A stretch of 64,000 nt of DNA from Chaetorhynchus papuensis (taxonomy: Eukaryota > Chordata > Aves > Passeriformes > Rhipiduridae). The translations under genes and the position numbers were made by a program. The DNA is taken from the NCBI GenBank assembly GCA_013396525.1, contig VWYX01000341.1, forward strand, positions 712,921 to 776,920, in the 5' to 3' direction. Under the pieces are notes generated by a model, which was not told the origin of the DNA, searched no databases, and saw nothing but the letters and a program-made list of their open reading frames with translations. The number at the start of each line of letters is the position of its first letter. Position 1 is the stretch's first letter. Below, in pieces: positions 51,594 through 63,411 of the stretch.

Positions 51594-51693
51594 GGAAAAG
51601 AGTAGGTAAGGGAGAGGGAAAAAGAAACAGAACCAGATGGAGAAAGGAGGAAGAAGATAAAAGGGAGGAAAATGAGAAGAAAAAGGAAAAAAA
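51594..51693 (+). repeat. Purine-rich (A/G) tract
   Basis: About 100 bp with very few pyrimidines on the plus strand, made of AGGGAGAGGG, AAAGGAGGAAGAAG and GAAGAAAAAGG units. The complement gives chance Phe/Ser-rich frames. Confidence 0.8.
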
Positions 51694-54546
51694 TGTGAAA
51701 CATAGGTACCCAGAGAGGATTTGGGTCTTTCTAGAGAGGTGGGTTTTTTTGTTTGCAAAATATCTGTTGTCTGTAGGATGTTTCACAGGCATTGAAAGAA
51801 AGATGTGAAGGAAATGCATATTAAATTAATTTCTCAAGCTGTTTGCACATCTGCTTGACCTGATATGTATCCATAAGCCAAATAGTTGAAAACTGCTACT
51901 CCAGATATTGGTCATGAAAACATTTCTTTTGCTATCCATGCAACTGTAGAAGTGATAAATGAGAGATGGAAAGAAACAGGCAGTTCTATAAGAATGCAGA
52001 TTATCTCTGACAGGGAAAAGACAATGTACTGGCAACTCAGTAGTAGCTGAAGCAAATGACAGATAGAAACAAAGAGAGAAAATAGGTCTTAAAGGAGGCA
52101 AAAATAACTCGGCACAATAATTTTTCTTGGTCTGTGGCTTTCATAACGGTGCAGTAGGCAACTCGGTCATCTCTGAGCACCTAGAAAGAGAGTTCAATAA
52201 TGAGGCAGCCCTGGCCCCAGCAGCAGCCAGCAGCTGGGGATGGCAGTGATCATTTGTTGGCACCTGAAGCCCAGATCAATGCATCCCACACAGGGTGAGC
52301 TACAGGGGAATGGAGGGACTGGAATCTTAATTGAAGCTCATGACAGAGTGAAATACCCTGGCTAGAGTTACAAGTTTTTCCCATTACTGTTAAAAGCTGG
52401 AACAGTAAAAAATCACATTCCCTCCTCTGTCTCTACCTGTGGAAGAAGAGGGAGCATCCACAGAAAGTCTCCTCTGGGGCATCCCTCAGTCCCTCCTGTT
52501 GCTTCCTGAGCACAAGCCCTTAGCATGGGTTTCCACTGGTGCAGTCAAGGGTCTCCTGAGTACTTATTTCTGCTGCTGCTTAGTTGAAAGTTAAATACAA
52601 ATCTTAGTTCTTTTTCAGACTCCTGAACTGCCACACTCCTGTCTTACCCCCAGAGCTGAAGGAGCAATTTAAAAGACTTAACTACATGTTATCGTCATTT
52701 CTGTTTTGATGTGTTATTGCTAATTTGCATCCTCATTCCCTTACCTTCAAATTTAATAGAAGACAAGAGCTGTTCCCATTTATCCCATTTTCTTTTATTT
52801 CTACTCTTATTTTTTTTAATAAGGAGAAAGACATAAAGAAAGCAAAAAATAAATACAAATACTGAAACAGCTCCAGATGAAAGGCAGTAAAATGATTGCC
52901 TGCTGCTCCCTCTTGAACTGACTGGCAGCAGCTCAGAGTTTCTCCTGTTGGAAACTGTGGGACTCCTCTCTCTGCACTGCTGGATCCTTTTAACTCCATC
53001 AGGTCTGGCCAGGAGACATGGCTGCAGCAGCAGCAGGTTTCTCAAGAGATTTGGAGATTGAACAAGATGGGAAAGGGGCATTCCTTGAACTTTTCCAGGA
53101 GTATAATAAGTCCAACCCAGCAGCTGTCCCACCCTCCCTGACTTGAAAGGACTGTAGCTGCCATGCAAGGACTGAGGGGGGTCTCATTTATTTTTTCCTC
53201 ATCACCTTCCTGGTCTGTTCCTTCAATCCTATTCCAGGAAATCTGAGCCAGAACGAGCTGGCCTTTGAAAGATGGTACCAAGGAAAAATAGCAGCAGAAT
53301 TGAGGACAGAATAGAAAAGCTACACTCCACATCTCCTGAAATGTCCTGAGCCATGCAGTACATCTTGTAGGCACTTGTACCTAGAGTCTTCCTTCTTGGA
53401 AAAATACAACCTGTGCGGGATGTGAGCAATGAGACCCTGTAAAAGGGGCAAATGTTCACATGGATCCCAGGAAAGCTCTCAGCATCTGGACCTTGAATCT
53501 GCCTGCTCAGTCCTGCTCCAGCCATGTCTTACGGGTCTCTGCATGGTGGTGTGAGTGCAGCCAGAAAAGAGTTGAAGGCTGAGCACACTTGCCCAGGGTT
53601 CAGTAACGTCTCTTGTCCACCTGCAGGGTGTTTATAAGCCAGGAGGCAGTTCACACTACTTAAGCTGCTGCTTCAGCATGTAAAACCAGCCATAGCTCAG
53701 GCTGGATTTGTGGGAGAGCAGAAAGGTTTCTGAGGAGCTGTCTCTCCCATTAGCATGGTCTGGTCTCATGGGGTGTGAAACCAAGGGAGTAGCTGCACAT
53801 TCCCTGCTCTGCTCTCTTGACAGACCTGTTTCTGAGCTGACACCTGTGGTAGCCACATCAGAAATGTCTCCACTTAAATTGTGATGGCCTTTCCCTACCC
53901 TGCGTTTGGATTTGACCTTCCTGCTGCCTGGGCTGGCTGTGCCCCCCTCTGTGCACTACAGGAGGGATGTGATTTCCAATGCACGACGTGTGCCTCCACC
54001 CCAGAGAGCTTTGGAGGCCAGTGAGACAAGCACTCTGTAACCTCGTTAATGTCAGTGGGGTGCAAATTAAACAAAGCAAAGCTACTCTTTGCTGAGCTCT
54101 AACTCTCTGGGGTGCAAGACTAATATATGAGGGAGAGAAGAGACAGCAACTCCAGGCCACAGCACTGCATGCAGGTTAAGCCAGGCAAAAATCAGAGAGG
54201 GAATGAGAGACACCTCTGCCTTTGAATCGAATCCTCCCTGCCCATGCCATCCCTCCATGCAGAGCCCAGCTTCCACACTGATGAAACAGAGCCCTGTTTA
54301 AAAACGCAGCTGCAGCCATCACTGGGGTTTTTCCATGAGCACAAATATTCCTTTGACAGTATGCCTGTATCGAGTTAACTGGCAACAGAACGGCTGTTCT
54401 CTCCAGTTTAAGTGAAACATGTGAGTCCCTTCATTTAGGACTTTGAGCCACAGAAGCAGCCCTGCTCCCCCCAAGGTTTCCAGTCTGCATTCCCACCCCC
54501 AGGTTTTGCCACTCCCTTTCCCTTTTGCCCCCATGTGGGCAGTCTG
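51694..54546. other. Unannotated DNA
   Basis: Overlapping minus-strand frames of 88-157 codons (52695-53168 is the longest) contain a hydrophobic run of about 20 residues, but no family is recognised and three phases are open together. No splice signals or transposon were found. Confidence 0.45.
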
Positions 54547-54630
54547 CCTTCCCTCTCCTCTTCTCCTCTCCCCTCCCCTTCTCTTCCTTCCCATCTCTTC
54601 TCCCCTTTCCTCCTCTCCCCTTCCTTTCCC
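54547..54630 (+). repeat. Polypyrimidine tract, 84 bp with one interruption
   Basis: Only C and T occur apart from a single A at 54593. Units such as CTCCTCTTCTCC and CCCCTTCTCTTCC give partial mirror symmetry, which favours triplex (H-DNA) formation under torsional stress. Both strands give long artefactual frames here (Ser/Pro/Leu on plus, Gly/Arg/Glu on minus). Confidence 0.93.
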
Positions 54631-54796
54631 AAAACCTCTGGGTTTGTCCCCTCACTCACATTTTCCCAGGTCAATCCCTGTGCCCTTGCACAGCATCATC
54701 CCTTGTCCTTTTTCTTTGTGGCTAATACAGGAGGTTTGAATGACTGCCTTAACTGCCTATTGAAAACCATGTATTACTGTTACAATGAGTTTTATC

Positions 54797-54813
54797 TTTT
54801 TTTTTTTTTTTTT
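54797..54813 (+). repeat. T17 homopolymer
   Basis: An uninterrupted T run. It could be the A-tail of a minus-strand insertion, but no element body is recognised beside it. Confidence 0.9.
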
Positions 54814-56278
54814 AATTGTCCTAATGGAAAAGAGAAAAAAACAAAACATTCATTTGCTCACTGAGAACTCAGGAAATCTAAACCTCAGGAATCCTTAAAG
54901 CACCAGGAGATGAGTTATAAATTAAACAAATTACCCCAAACTCTTTCCTGACACAGCTCTAGGAAGTCTGATGCACACAAGGGAGGGAAATTGAGGGATG
55001 ACAGCATCTCTATTTTCTTTGCCTTGTATAACCACTGTTGAAAGCAGAAAGGATGTTCCAGCAGAAACTTCCTCAACACAGAAACAACTCCAAAGTATTA
55101 AACTCCCCACACTGTTCTCCAAACATCTCTATTTTTTACCTTAAGAAGGGGCAAAGAGGAAGGTGTCATCCGAGAAAGAAGACACACTGGTGCCTGGGAC
55201 AAAATAAAACTCCCAGACTTGTCTCTGCTGGCCTTCTACAAGTTCTTGCTTGTTTGAAAACTGGAGCTGTGTTTATTGCCTGGCGGGCCTTGGGAATATT
55301 TCCTGAGTTAAATCTAGAGCCACTTAAAGCCCCACAATACAAAAGTGCTTGTGTCCCACAGGTGGTGGTAGGGATCACTGAAAACAGAGCTCTAAGCCCC
55401 AAGAATCCAGCTGGCAGCAGCCAGCTTAGGAGATGTGGGAGATGGTTTGGAAGAGCAGGTGGAAGCTGTTTTATCTCTTGCAGCCAGTGAAAGACCTAGG
55501 TGGCTCCAGCAAACCAACTGCTCCTTTCATAATGCCTCCTTTCCTTTCAGGTTGTGGTTGACACACCAGGTAGCTTTGTTTGATTAACAACTCAAATCAT
55601 GATGTGCCTGAGTGTTTGCTAATGAGCTCAGAGGTCTTGTCCTATCATTTTCCTCTATGTGACACTGTACTACTCGAAGGCATTTTTCTGAATCAGGGAT
55701 GCAAACACTGGATGAAGGCACAAAATGCCAGCCTCCAGTTAGGCAGAAAGACTGTTCTAAATGGTGTGCAGGAGCTGCCTTCCTTGCAGACACTAACCAA
55801 GCAATGCTGGGTCATCATCCCTCCCATCTTCTGGGGAGCAAGAGACTGGGAACAGTGACTGCACTGCTGCTCCCTCCTGGCAATGCAGTGTGCTGAACCC
55901 CTGACCACCACTTGCTTAGGGGATGCTTTCTACTCTGTGTTCTGTCATTAATTATTCATTTGTCATGTCATGTAATGACTGTCTTGATCGTTATGAATTC
56001 ATCTGGGGCTGATGTGCATGTCATATCCACTATGACAGGAGACAGTAAAGCAAAACAAACCAACCAGCCGGCCAATTTCTTTCTCTCTTTATCTATTTGT
56101 ACATAATTGATTTGCAGTTGGTTGATTTTTCAATTTGGCTTTTTGAGGTTGGTTTGCAATAACTAATTTCTTTCTTTTGCGTTTTGTTTCTTTTTTAAAA
56201 AAAAGGATTCTGATTTACATTTGTCTGAGACTCCCTGCTGGGGGATCATCAGACAAATAAACTTTTTCCTTCCTTTTC
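54814..56278. other. Unannotated DNA
   Basis: The longest frame is 150 codons (55038-55490 plus), without domain; the opposite strand is open too. Nothing else is recognised. Confidence 0.5.
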
Positions 56279-56301
56279 TTTTTTTTTTTTTTTTTTTTTT
56301 T
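56279..56301 (+). repeat. T23 homopolymer
   Basis: The longest single-base run in the window, followed by AAATACAG. It is a likely length-variable and sequencing-error-prone site. Confidence 0.93.
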
Positions 56302-57430
56302 AAATACAGTTATTTCCAAGAGTCAGAATCAAAGACTCAAAGGACTAAATCTTTAGGACAAGATTTCTTCCAAAGCAGGTTATCTTCCAGTTGAAGTACT
56401 ACAACAAACAGCCAGAACTTCACAACACTGCAGTGCACAGACTCCCAGACTCCACTGGAAATGTGGTCTCTTGGCAGTCATATGCTGGTGAAGATGTCAG
56501 ACTAATTGCTGTGTCCATAGAGTACTTTCTATTATGCAGGACAAAAATCCTTTTGTCAGCACTCCCCAGCAATATCTGATTGATTGTACCATTTCTCAGA
56601 ATGAGAGGCTACAAAAACAACTTCTTTTTGATGGGAGCTCCGCAGAAATGCAATCTATATCAGAATGTTTTGTCATAAGGTTGCCTTTCTGCTATGAGTT
56701 TGACCAGGACAATGCAAACCAGTGTTTAACTGGCATTGCCTCCTAGTCTTTGCAGCATTTATCTGCTTAAAAATGGTAATAAACCAAAACTAAGTGAAGG
56801 TAAAAGGTTTGGCATTATATAGTAACTCCCCAAGTTATTTTCTGTCTCTGTTTATTCTTATATATGGGGAAAGAACCTTCCAGAACATTTCATTGAGTAA
56901 GTGCTGCTAGTTAAACTGAAGTGAGGCAAGGTGTTTGGTTAGCTGGTACAGTCTGCCTCCATAATTTTCTGAAGCATTTTCACCACATTTTCCCAATGGG
57001 AATGGAACTCTGTTCCATTGTCTTTTTCAGCCCCTTTCCTTCTCACTGTGGAAATGGTGACTGGCTGCATGTGCTGAGTGGCTAGACTTGTGAATGAACA
57101 TCTCCCAGTGATGAGAGAGTGAAAGATAAAAGCTGTGTCTCTGAGCCCATAGTTTTAGAAGGAAGTGGAAACAGAAGCACACGGAGCCTCAGCACTGACA
57201 AGAGCAGAGCTCAGACTTAATCCTGTGCTAAGGTTGTGCCATCCAGCCACAGCAGGCAGCTGACCCGTGGTTCAGCTGTATAGAACACTACCTGGTGATG
57301 GGTGTTGTGGGTTTGGGTGTCAGGAATGATTCTGCCCCGGGCCTGAGGCAAGTCCAGACCCCTGCAGTGAGTCACTCTTCCAGAAGCTTCATCTTCTGTG
57401 CTGCAAAAGCCAGATGATGCAGGGCAAAGT
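56302..57430. other. Unannotated DNA
   Basis: No gene, RNA or transposon is recognised. Confidence 0.5.
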
Positions 57431-57452
57431 GGTTACCCACCAGTGGGTAACC
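57431..57452. repeat. Perfect 10-bp inverted repeat with 2-nt centre
   Basis: GGTTACCCAC, then CA, then GTGGGTAACC. The arms contain GTTACC and GGTAAC, the half sites of the RFX X-box, but their spacing (8 nt) is larger than the usual 0-3 nt. It may be a dimeric protein-binding site or chance. Confidence 0.8.
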
Positions 57453-60400
57453 CTGAGAGTCACAACATTAGACCTGAATGTCACAACTGCCCAGCAGGTC
57501 AGTGCCTAATGCATACATTTTCTCGTTTCCCTTGTGAAACTGGGAGTGAATCAGTGGGAACTCTGCCTTAAGCAAGGCAAAGAGGGACTCTCCAAAGTTA
57601 TTTGAGATTTCTGGTTGGGTTGTTTCCTCAATGGTCCTTTCTGTTCAAAATTCCATCTTTGCAGGGATTATGAGACATTCCCAAGAAATCCACTCCCATT
57701 TGACACCCATTAGGTCCCCAAAATACAACCTCCAGTCTGAAGAGAGCAAGCAGAAACAAGGATAAAAGATAAAAGCACCATAACATTGAACTGCTTTTTG
57801 CATTGTGTGGGTGTAAGGAAATCCCCAAGGAGTAGCTGAAATTTTTTGCAAAAATACTCTCAGCAATACATTGCTGGTAAAGAGCTTTCTGTGATATATA
57901 GGGTATGAGAAGCTGCAGCACAGTGGACATAATTCACTACTTCTGCTTGAAAATAAATCCTACTCCAAGTGGCATGAAATGAAGGTAGGAAAAGGCAGGG
58001 AGAGTGGAGATATTTCAAGGAACAGAAAAAGGATAATTGCATTTCAGGTCTGATTTTGTCTTAATTCAGCTTGTATTTTACAGACTCAGACAGTCCTCCT
58101 TCAGCGGCCCTGTCGGGTCACAAGGTGTTAGATTTCTTGCAGACAAGATAAAGGAGACATTGCGAAGGTACCCTACAAAAGGAGAGTCTGGACTGTGTAG
58201 CTGTTGTCTGTATTCTGAAGATAGGGATTTGTGGTGGGTTTTTTCCTGCAGCAGATCCCTTGCGTAAGTTTGGGCAAGACATGTTGCTTTCCCCCCTGCC
58301 CCCATCCTTTCAGGCTAGGGACTATTTCTCATTAGCTTTGTGCAGAGCTCCTGGCACACAGATTTTGGTGAAGGTCCTTGACTGCAGAACAAGAGGTGTG
58401 AGAGGAGCACACAGATAGTAAAAGTCATTGTTCTGAGTGAGGGCATGTGATCATAGATATTGACCATGAGGATTAAAAGAACTGTCTAAAAGCTTGTCAG
58501 CTACACGGAAGGGAAGAGACCAAACTTTAGGTTTCATCTTGGGATAAATAAATCAAATATAGTTTTCTTTCCATTTTGTCACCCATGTCTTCATATCTAA
58601 CTGGAGTGCCTCTCTTGGATTTTGTAATTAAATATTTTTTTTAAATTTGCTTTTGCCTTCAAGACCGGTTTTGAGTTGAGTATGACTTCAGGGTAGTGCA
58701 TAGTGTGGTCTGCTCCAAGAGATGGTGTGAGTCATGCAGACTAGTTCCTTGTCCAGCCTCAGAGTGCCCAGTACCCCAATGGAAAGCCTTGCACATAAGA
58801 GAGAATTCCCTGCAGTGTGACAAGAAAGAGGAAAAAAAAAAAAAGAAACCATGGAGCCAGAATCTCTCTTCTTGTGTTTTTTTCATACCTGTGAGGCATT
58901 ATTTGCAGCTTTAAATCCTATACAAATATTTCCCAATAACAATTAATAATCTGTAGAGTTAGTTTATTGCCAAACAAGGTCATCAAACCAAATGCAGTCA
59001 GTGGATTTAAAAATGAATGAATGATTCTAGGGCCACTGACAACATTTATAGTTTTATTAACCTAATAAAAGGGAAGTTGAATTTCCCTGGCACAGGGTCA
59101 GGAAGGGCTCTGGCCTTTCAGACACACAAAAATACAAGGGTCCAAATGCATTAGATTGCTTCCAGGACTGTGAGACTGAAGCTATTGGGTCACCGTGAAA
59201 ATCAGTGTATCCCCATAACATTACACAGCTCTGCTTTTTCAGTGATAAAAATAAGATAAATTCCTTCTTGCGTTGCATGTGGATGAGCAGAGTTCAAAAG
59301 AGCTGACTTCTGTTTTTCTTGTGGTGGCAAAGTGACAGTGACTGTAATGAATTGCAGTTTAAGTATTTGTTTGATCCCTTAAAGAAAGACCTTAACTCCA
59401 GAGCTTTTAACCTTTCTTAGTTGTTAATGAAAGACATGCTTTTCAGTTGGGTAACTACTATGTGTGAATCATCCCAGGGTAAAAATATGACACAGCCTAG
59501 ATGTTTCAGTAAACTGCTCATATGAATTCATTTGTAGGCACATAGTCTGAAGCATGAGATACAACACTATGCAAATGGGAAAATATCACAAGTAAATAAT
59601 TTTATGATGATTTCAGCCACATTTTTAGAAATTCCACCCAAAACTGTAGTGTTTTGGTATGCGAGAAAATCATGGAGAGAGGGACCATGTCTCACATGCC
59701 ATTCTAATCTTTGCGTAGTAATATTCCTGAAAATAGGGTCCATTTGAACTGTCAATTTTAAACAATTTCAGTTCTTTTTATTCCTGAAATATTGCATGAT
59801 AGGCAAGAACACCACAGTAGTTACCTTTCTTTTTTTCCCTGTAGGATTTTAGAAAAGAAATGCACTGGGTGTCGTGTCTGGTGTTCCACATATCACTGTG
59901 GTTAGTTTATGAAGATTTAAAGTTACCCTGTGCATGGAATTACTCGAAAAACCCTATTCCGCAACTTCTGAACAGCTCTGTATTTGGACATTTGTGATGG
60001 GATTAATGTTTCTTACCTTTGCCTTCTAAAGAGTAAATGATTTCTGCAGCCTGGTTGCCTAGGTTTGCTCTCCAGCCGATAGTGACTCTTAGATGCTGTC
60101 TTTGAAGAGGATGAATTGCCTTCCGGCATGGTTATATCTCTCCACCACTTTTATAGGCTATAGAGGAAACCTAAGTTTCCAGACGCCTGGCTGAGCTGCC
60201 TGGTTTTACCTGAAAGACTGATTTAGGTACAGACCCACTCAAGAGTAACAGCGTGCCACTCCACTTTAATGTGGTCTGCTTGGACAGTGAATTTAGTGGA
60301 ATGAAAGCAAAGCACTGAGTAAGCGGGCCCACATACAGATTATGGGGAAAAAAGTACTAATTTTCATATCATCAGATGATGCTCCAAATTAAGGCTCATT

Positions 60401-61933
60401 ACCTTACAAGCAGCAAGTGCACAAACCGCCCCCCTGGAGTTTTAGTGTGACCGTAAGTCAACAGTTTGTTAAAATACCACAGATTGCTGGTGGTGGATCA
60501 TGTGCTTTTATTCACAGATTTATTCCAGAACATTTCCTACACTTCAAATATACATTCTAGTTGAATGTGGTTTAATTTTCAGCTGGAGATAAGTCCATAA
60601 TGCTAGAGTGACATTTTCACATGTGCTTGCTTAGAGTTAGATTTCATTTTCTCGAAGGTATTTCCATTCAAATGACCAGAAGCTCCAGGACTGAATATCT
60701 TTGAGGATCTGGAGTTAAGTCCTGTGTTCAAAATAACAGGCCCTTAAGAGATTAAGCTTTATTGAGAGTAAGTGGAACAGAGGTTCCTGAATTCTCTTGA
60801 TAAAGATATCTGCGTTATAAAGTTTGTGCTGGCATGCTGAAACAATTTTTTAAAGTTTGTTTTAGCTGATTCACAAAGCATAAATTCAAGGAGTGAAGAA
60901 GACATGCACATCTTTTCTCTACCTTTAAATATCTTTTTTCTATGCAATTATAAGTCATCTGGCGGTACCAGTGACTCATTCTACAAATACGTACAGAGTT
61001 ATTCTTCTCAAAATACCATCTAAGGGTATTGAGTTTATGTCTGATATTACACTCTTCCATAAAGTATCTGTACCCCTAATTCCAGTTACATGTGTATACA
61101 CACACACATATACATATCCATATGCCTTTTCAGTTCTTAACACTTTTCAAGCTACATCTCTGCCACTTGAGCTAACTACTATGAATGCAAATAGTAAAAT
61201 TACTGTGAATTCAAATTTTACTTTGTTTAAGCTCACCTCCATCAGCAAAAAACTTGTGAAAGATTAATGCTGCCTCTAGTCAAAGAAAGGTGGGATAGCC
61301 AACTTTACTCCTCTTCCTACTGCTGTTTGCTGCTTTTTATGAAAGCTGTACCAACAGGGTTAAAAAACCATCAGTTTCACACTTTTACTGCCAAATTTCA
61401 GATGGGATACTGTAAGCCACTCCAACCTTCACTGTAGAATGAAATACTCTCTTAGTGGGATTTATCTGATGATCATGTGGGTAGTTATTGTCATCCAAGT
61501 TTAAAAACAAATTAACCTTATCAAGATTTATGAGCAAAGCCTTACATTCCTTTCTGATTTTTATCTCCCTTATCCCTCTCAGATATTCAGGTCTCATGGC
61601 TTATAAGGCCATTAGGAATCATCAGGACATATTGTCTTACCTTCTGTGTAAACAATTTTACTTTCTCCATAGAAGTCCAGCAACTAGGCTTCTTTTTCAT
61701 TGTTCTGCTCATGTTTTGTATATTTTGCTCTAATGCAGGCAAATTTTGCACCTAAGCCTGATGGGAATACTCACGGAGTAAGACCTACTCTGTGTAAAGG
61801 AACAGCAATAATCACAAATTAGAGTAAAAAATTAAAATTCCCCCATAAATCTCATTTTCAGGCACATGATCAGCTTCTGCTGGCCTACTGAACTGTGAGA
61901 TTTCTGTATCTCTCTGTGTGCCTCTCCATACCC
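57453..61933. other. Unannotated DNA
   Basis: An A13 run lies at 58832-58844 and a short CA/TA repeat (ACACACACACATATACATAT) near 61099-61118. Open frames are at most 100 codons, without domain. Confidence 0.5.
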
Positions 61934-61968
61934 TATATAAAAAGCAACACCATGACGCAGCTCAGTTC
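61934..61968 (+). promoter_or_regulatory. Candidate TATA/initiator core promoter
   Basis: TATATAAAAAG at 61934-61944 is a near-ideal TATA box. TCAGTTC at 61962-61968 fits the vertebrate initiator YYANWYY with its A at 61964, 28 bp after the first T of TATAAA, the canonical spacing. TGACG, a CRE half site, lies between them. No CpG island or obvious coding exon follows; a donor-like AAAG|GTGATC at 62140/62141 could end a non-coding first exon. It may also be chance or an old LTR promoter. Confidence 0.3.
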
Positions 61969-61984
61969 ACTGCATTAGCCAGAG

Positions 61985-62041
61985 TTTAAGTGTGCAAGTG
62001 TGGACCATCCACCACACCACGATATTTTTACACTGCTTAAA
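61985..62041 (+). other. Imperfect nested hairpin
   Basis: An outer stem TTTAAG (61985-61990) pairs with CTTAAA (62036-62041), and an inner stem GTGTGG (61998-62003) pairs with CCACAC (62012-62017). It lies just downstream of the candidate TATA/Inr. Pairing between the two stems is poor, so it is not a convincing pre-miRNA. Confidence 0.25.
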
Positions 62042-63381
62042 TGTGACCATTTTCATGAGCCATCAATGTGTTTTGCTGGAAAGAAACACACTGTATTTTT
62101 CCATGAAGCAATTCAATGTATGCTTGCCCCTGCAAGAAAGGTGATCTGAAGGTCTAGCTGCATGTCTCCACAGTTAGTGATGCATGGCACACTTTCCTTC
62201 AGCACTCTGTTCCAAATAATGCTATTTCACATCCCCCTGATGCTCCCTGGTTTAAATTTAATTTGTATGCAGTTTGCGTCACTTAGGAACAAGGGGAAAG
62301 AAATAGCACAGTTGTAGTACATGGTAATAATGCTTTTCTCCCACTTTTTTTTCTGTCTTGACTAACTGAACTAGAAATACTCTGGGAAAAGTAATGATTC
62401 TTAGCATGTCTATTCACACTGGTCAATACCCTACATGACGCAGGATCTGGGACTAGCAGAAAATATTCTGTGAAAAGCTAGGAAAAGAAAGAATTGCTGT
62501 CTAGTCTCTTCTGGCTACATTGACTAGGTCTCATTTAGCTACAAAGGGAAGCCAAGGTCATTAATTCAGATGTATCCAACTGCATTGTAGCCACTGCTCT
62601 TTAGTCAAATGGAAGTTAGGTGAGATGAATCCATCCAGAATGTCTCCTTCCCCAGTATTTAGATATAGACCAGCAGATTTTGTGCTTGGCTGGTCTTTCA
62701 AATTTGCAGTGGGAACTTTTTCCCTCTAAATCTATTCACTGTGTCTTGTGGTGGAAACTGACAGCTCATCTCGATCCTGTGTGGAATTAGAAGTAGCATG
62801 ACATTCCCCAAGGTTATAACAAAGCCTCTACGAAAACGCAAACACATCATCAGGGCTGGCACAAAACTAAGGCCTTATTTGATCCTTTTGTGTAATTTCT
62901 GCTTTGTCTGTGAATCTAGCTATTTCTGGACAGCCATGCTTGTGGATGTGCCACAAAATGTCAGACAGAGGACATGGATACCTGGGCCATAATAGTGGGG
63001 AAAATATACTAAACTACTGGGTCCACTGATGCTATTGTTCCTTAGAAATACTATTTTTCTATCTAACCATGCAGTTAACCATGTCTCACTTTTTCTTCTC
63101 TTCTGACCTGTGATTGTATAGGTACAGTCTTTTGCCTTTTTTTGATAAGTAGTCAACTCTGGTGAGGAAGTGAAAGAGCTGAGCTGGTGAAGTGCCATTC
63201 AGCAGATAATTTGCTTTTTCACTTCACTTTAAACCTTGTCCTGTTTGCCTTGTTGAATATTTTATGATGTTCCCAATCTCTTTTTAAAAGGAGATTTGCT
63301 GCTTTATTTATTTGCATGTGACTGATCAGTGCTTGGTTTTGTAAAACTTCGCTAATTTCAAAAAATCTCCTTCAAGAGTAG
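62042..63381. other. Unannotated DNA
   Basis: No gene, RNA or transposon is recognised. Confidence 0.5.
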
Positions 63382-63411
63382 GTCCTTGATACAGGGTGGG
63401 TCCTTGATACT
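63382..63411. repeat. Two-copy direct repeat, period 18
   Basis: GGTCCTTGATAC occurs at 63382-63393 and again at 63400-63411, separated by AGGGTG. Confidence 0.85.

Noticed and set aside
52695..53168. 157-codon minus-strand frame with a hydrophobic segment
   Set aside because: The hydrophobic run comes from AT-rich DNA (TTTTTTAAT, ATAAATAC); other phases are open in parallel.
54431..54864. Gly/Arg/Glu-rich (minus) and Ser/Pro/Leu-rich (plus) frames
   Set aside because: Artefacts of the polypyrimidine tract; several phases on both strands are open at once.
61985..62041. Pre-miRNA
   Set aside because: The two short stems are separated by unpaired bases and do not form a continuous helix of about 22 bp.
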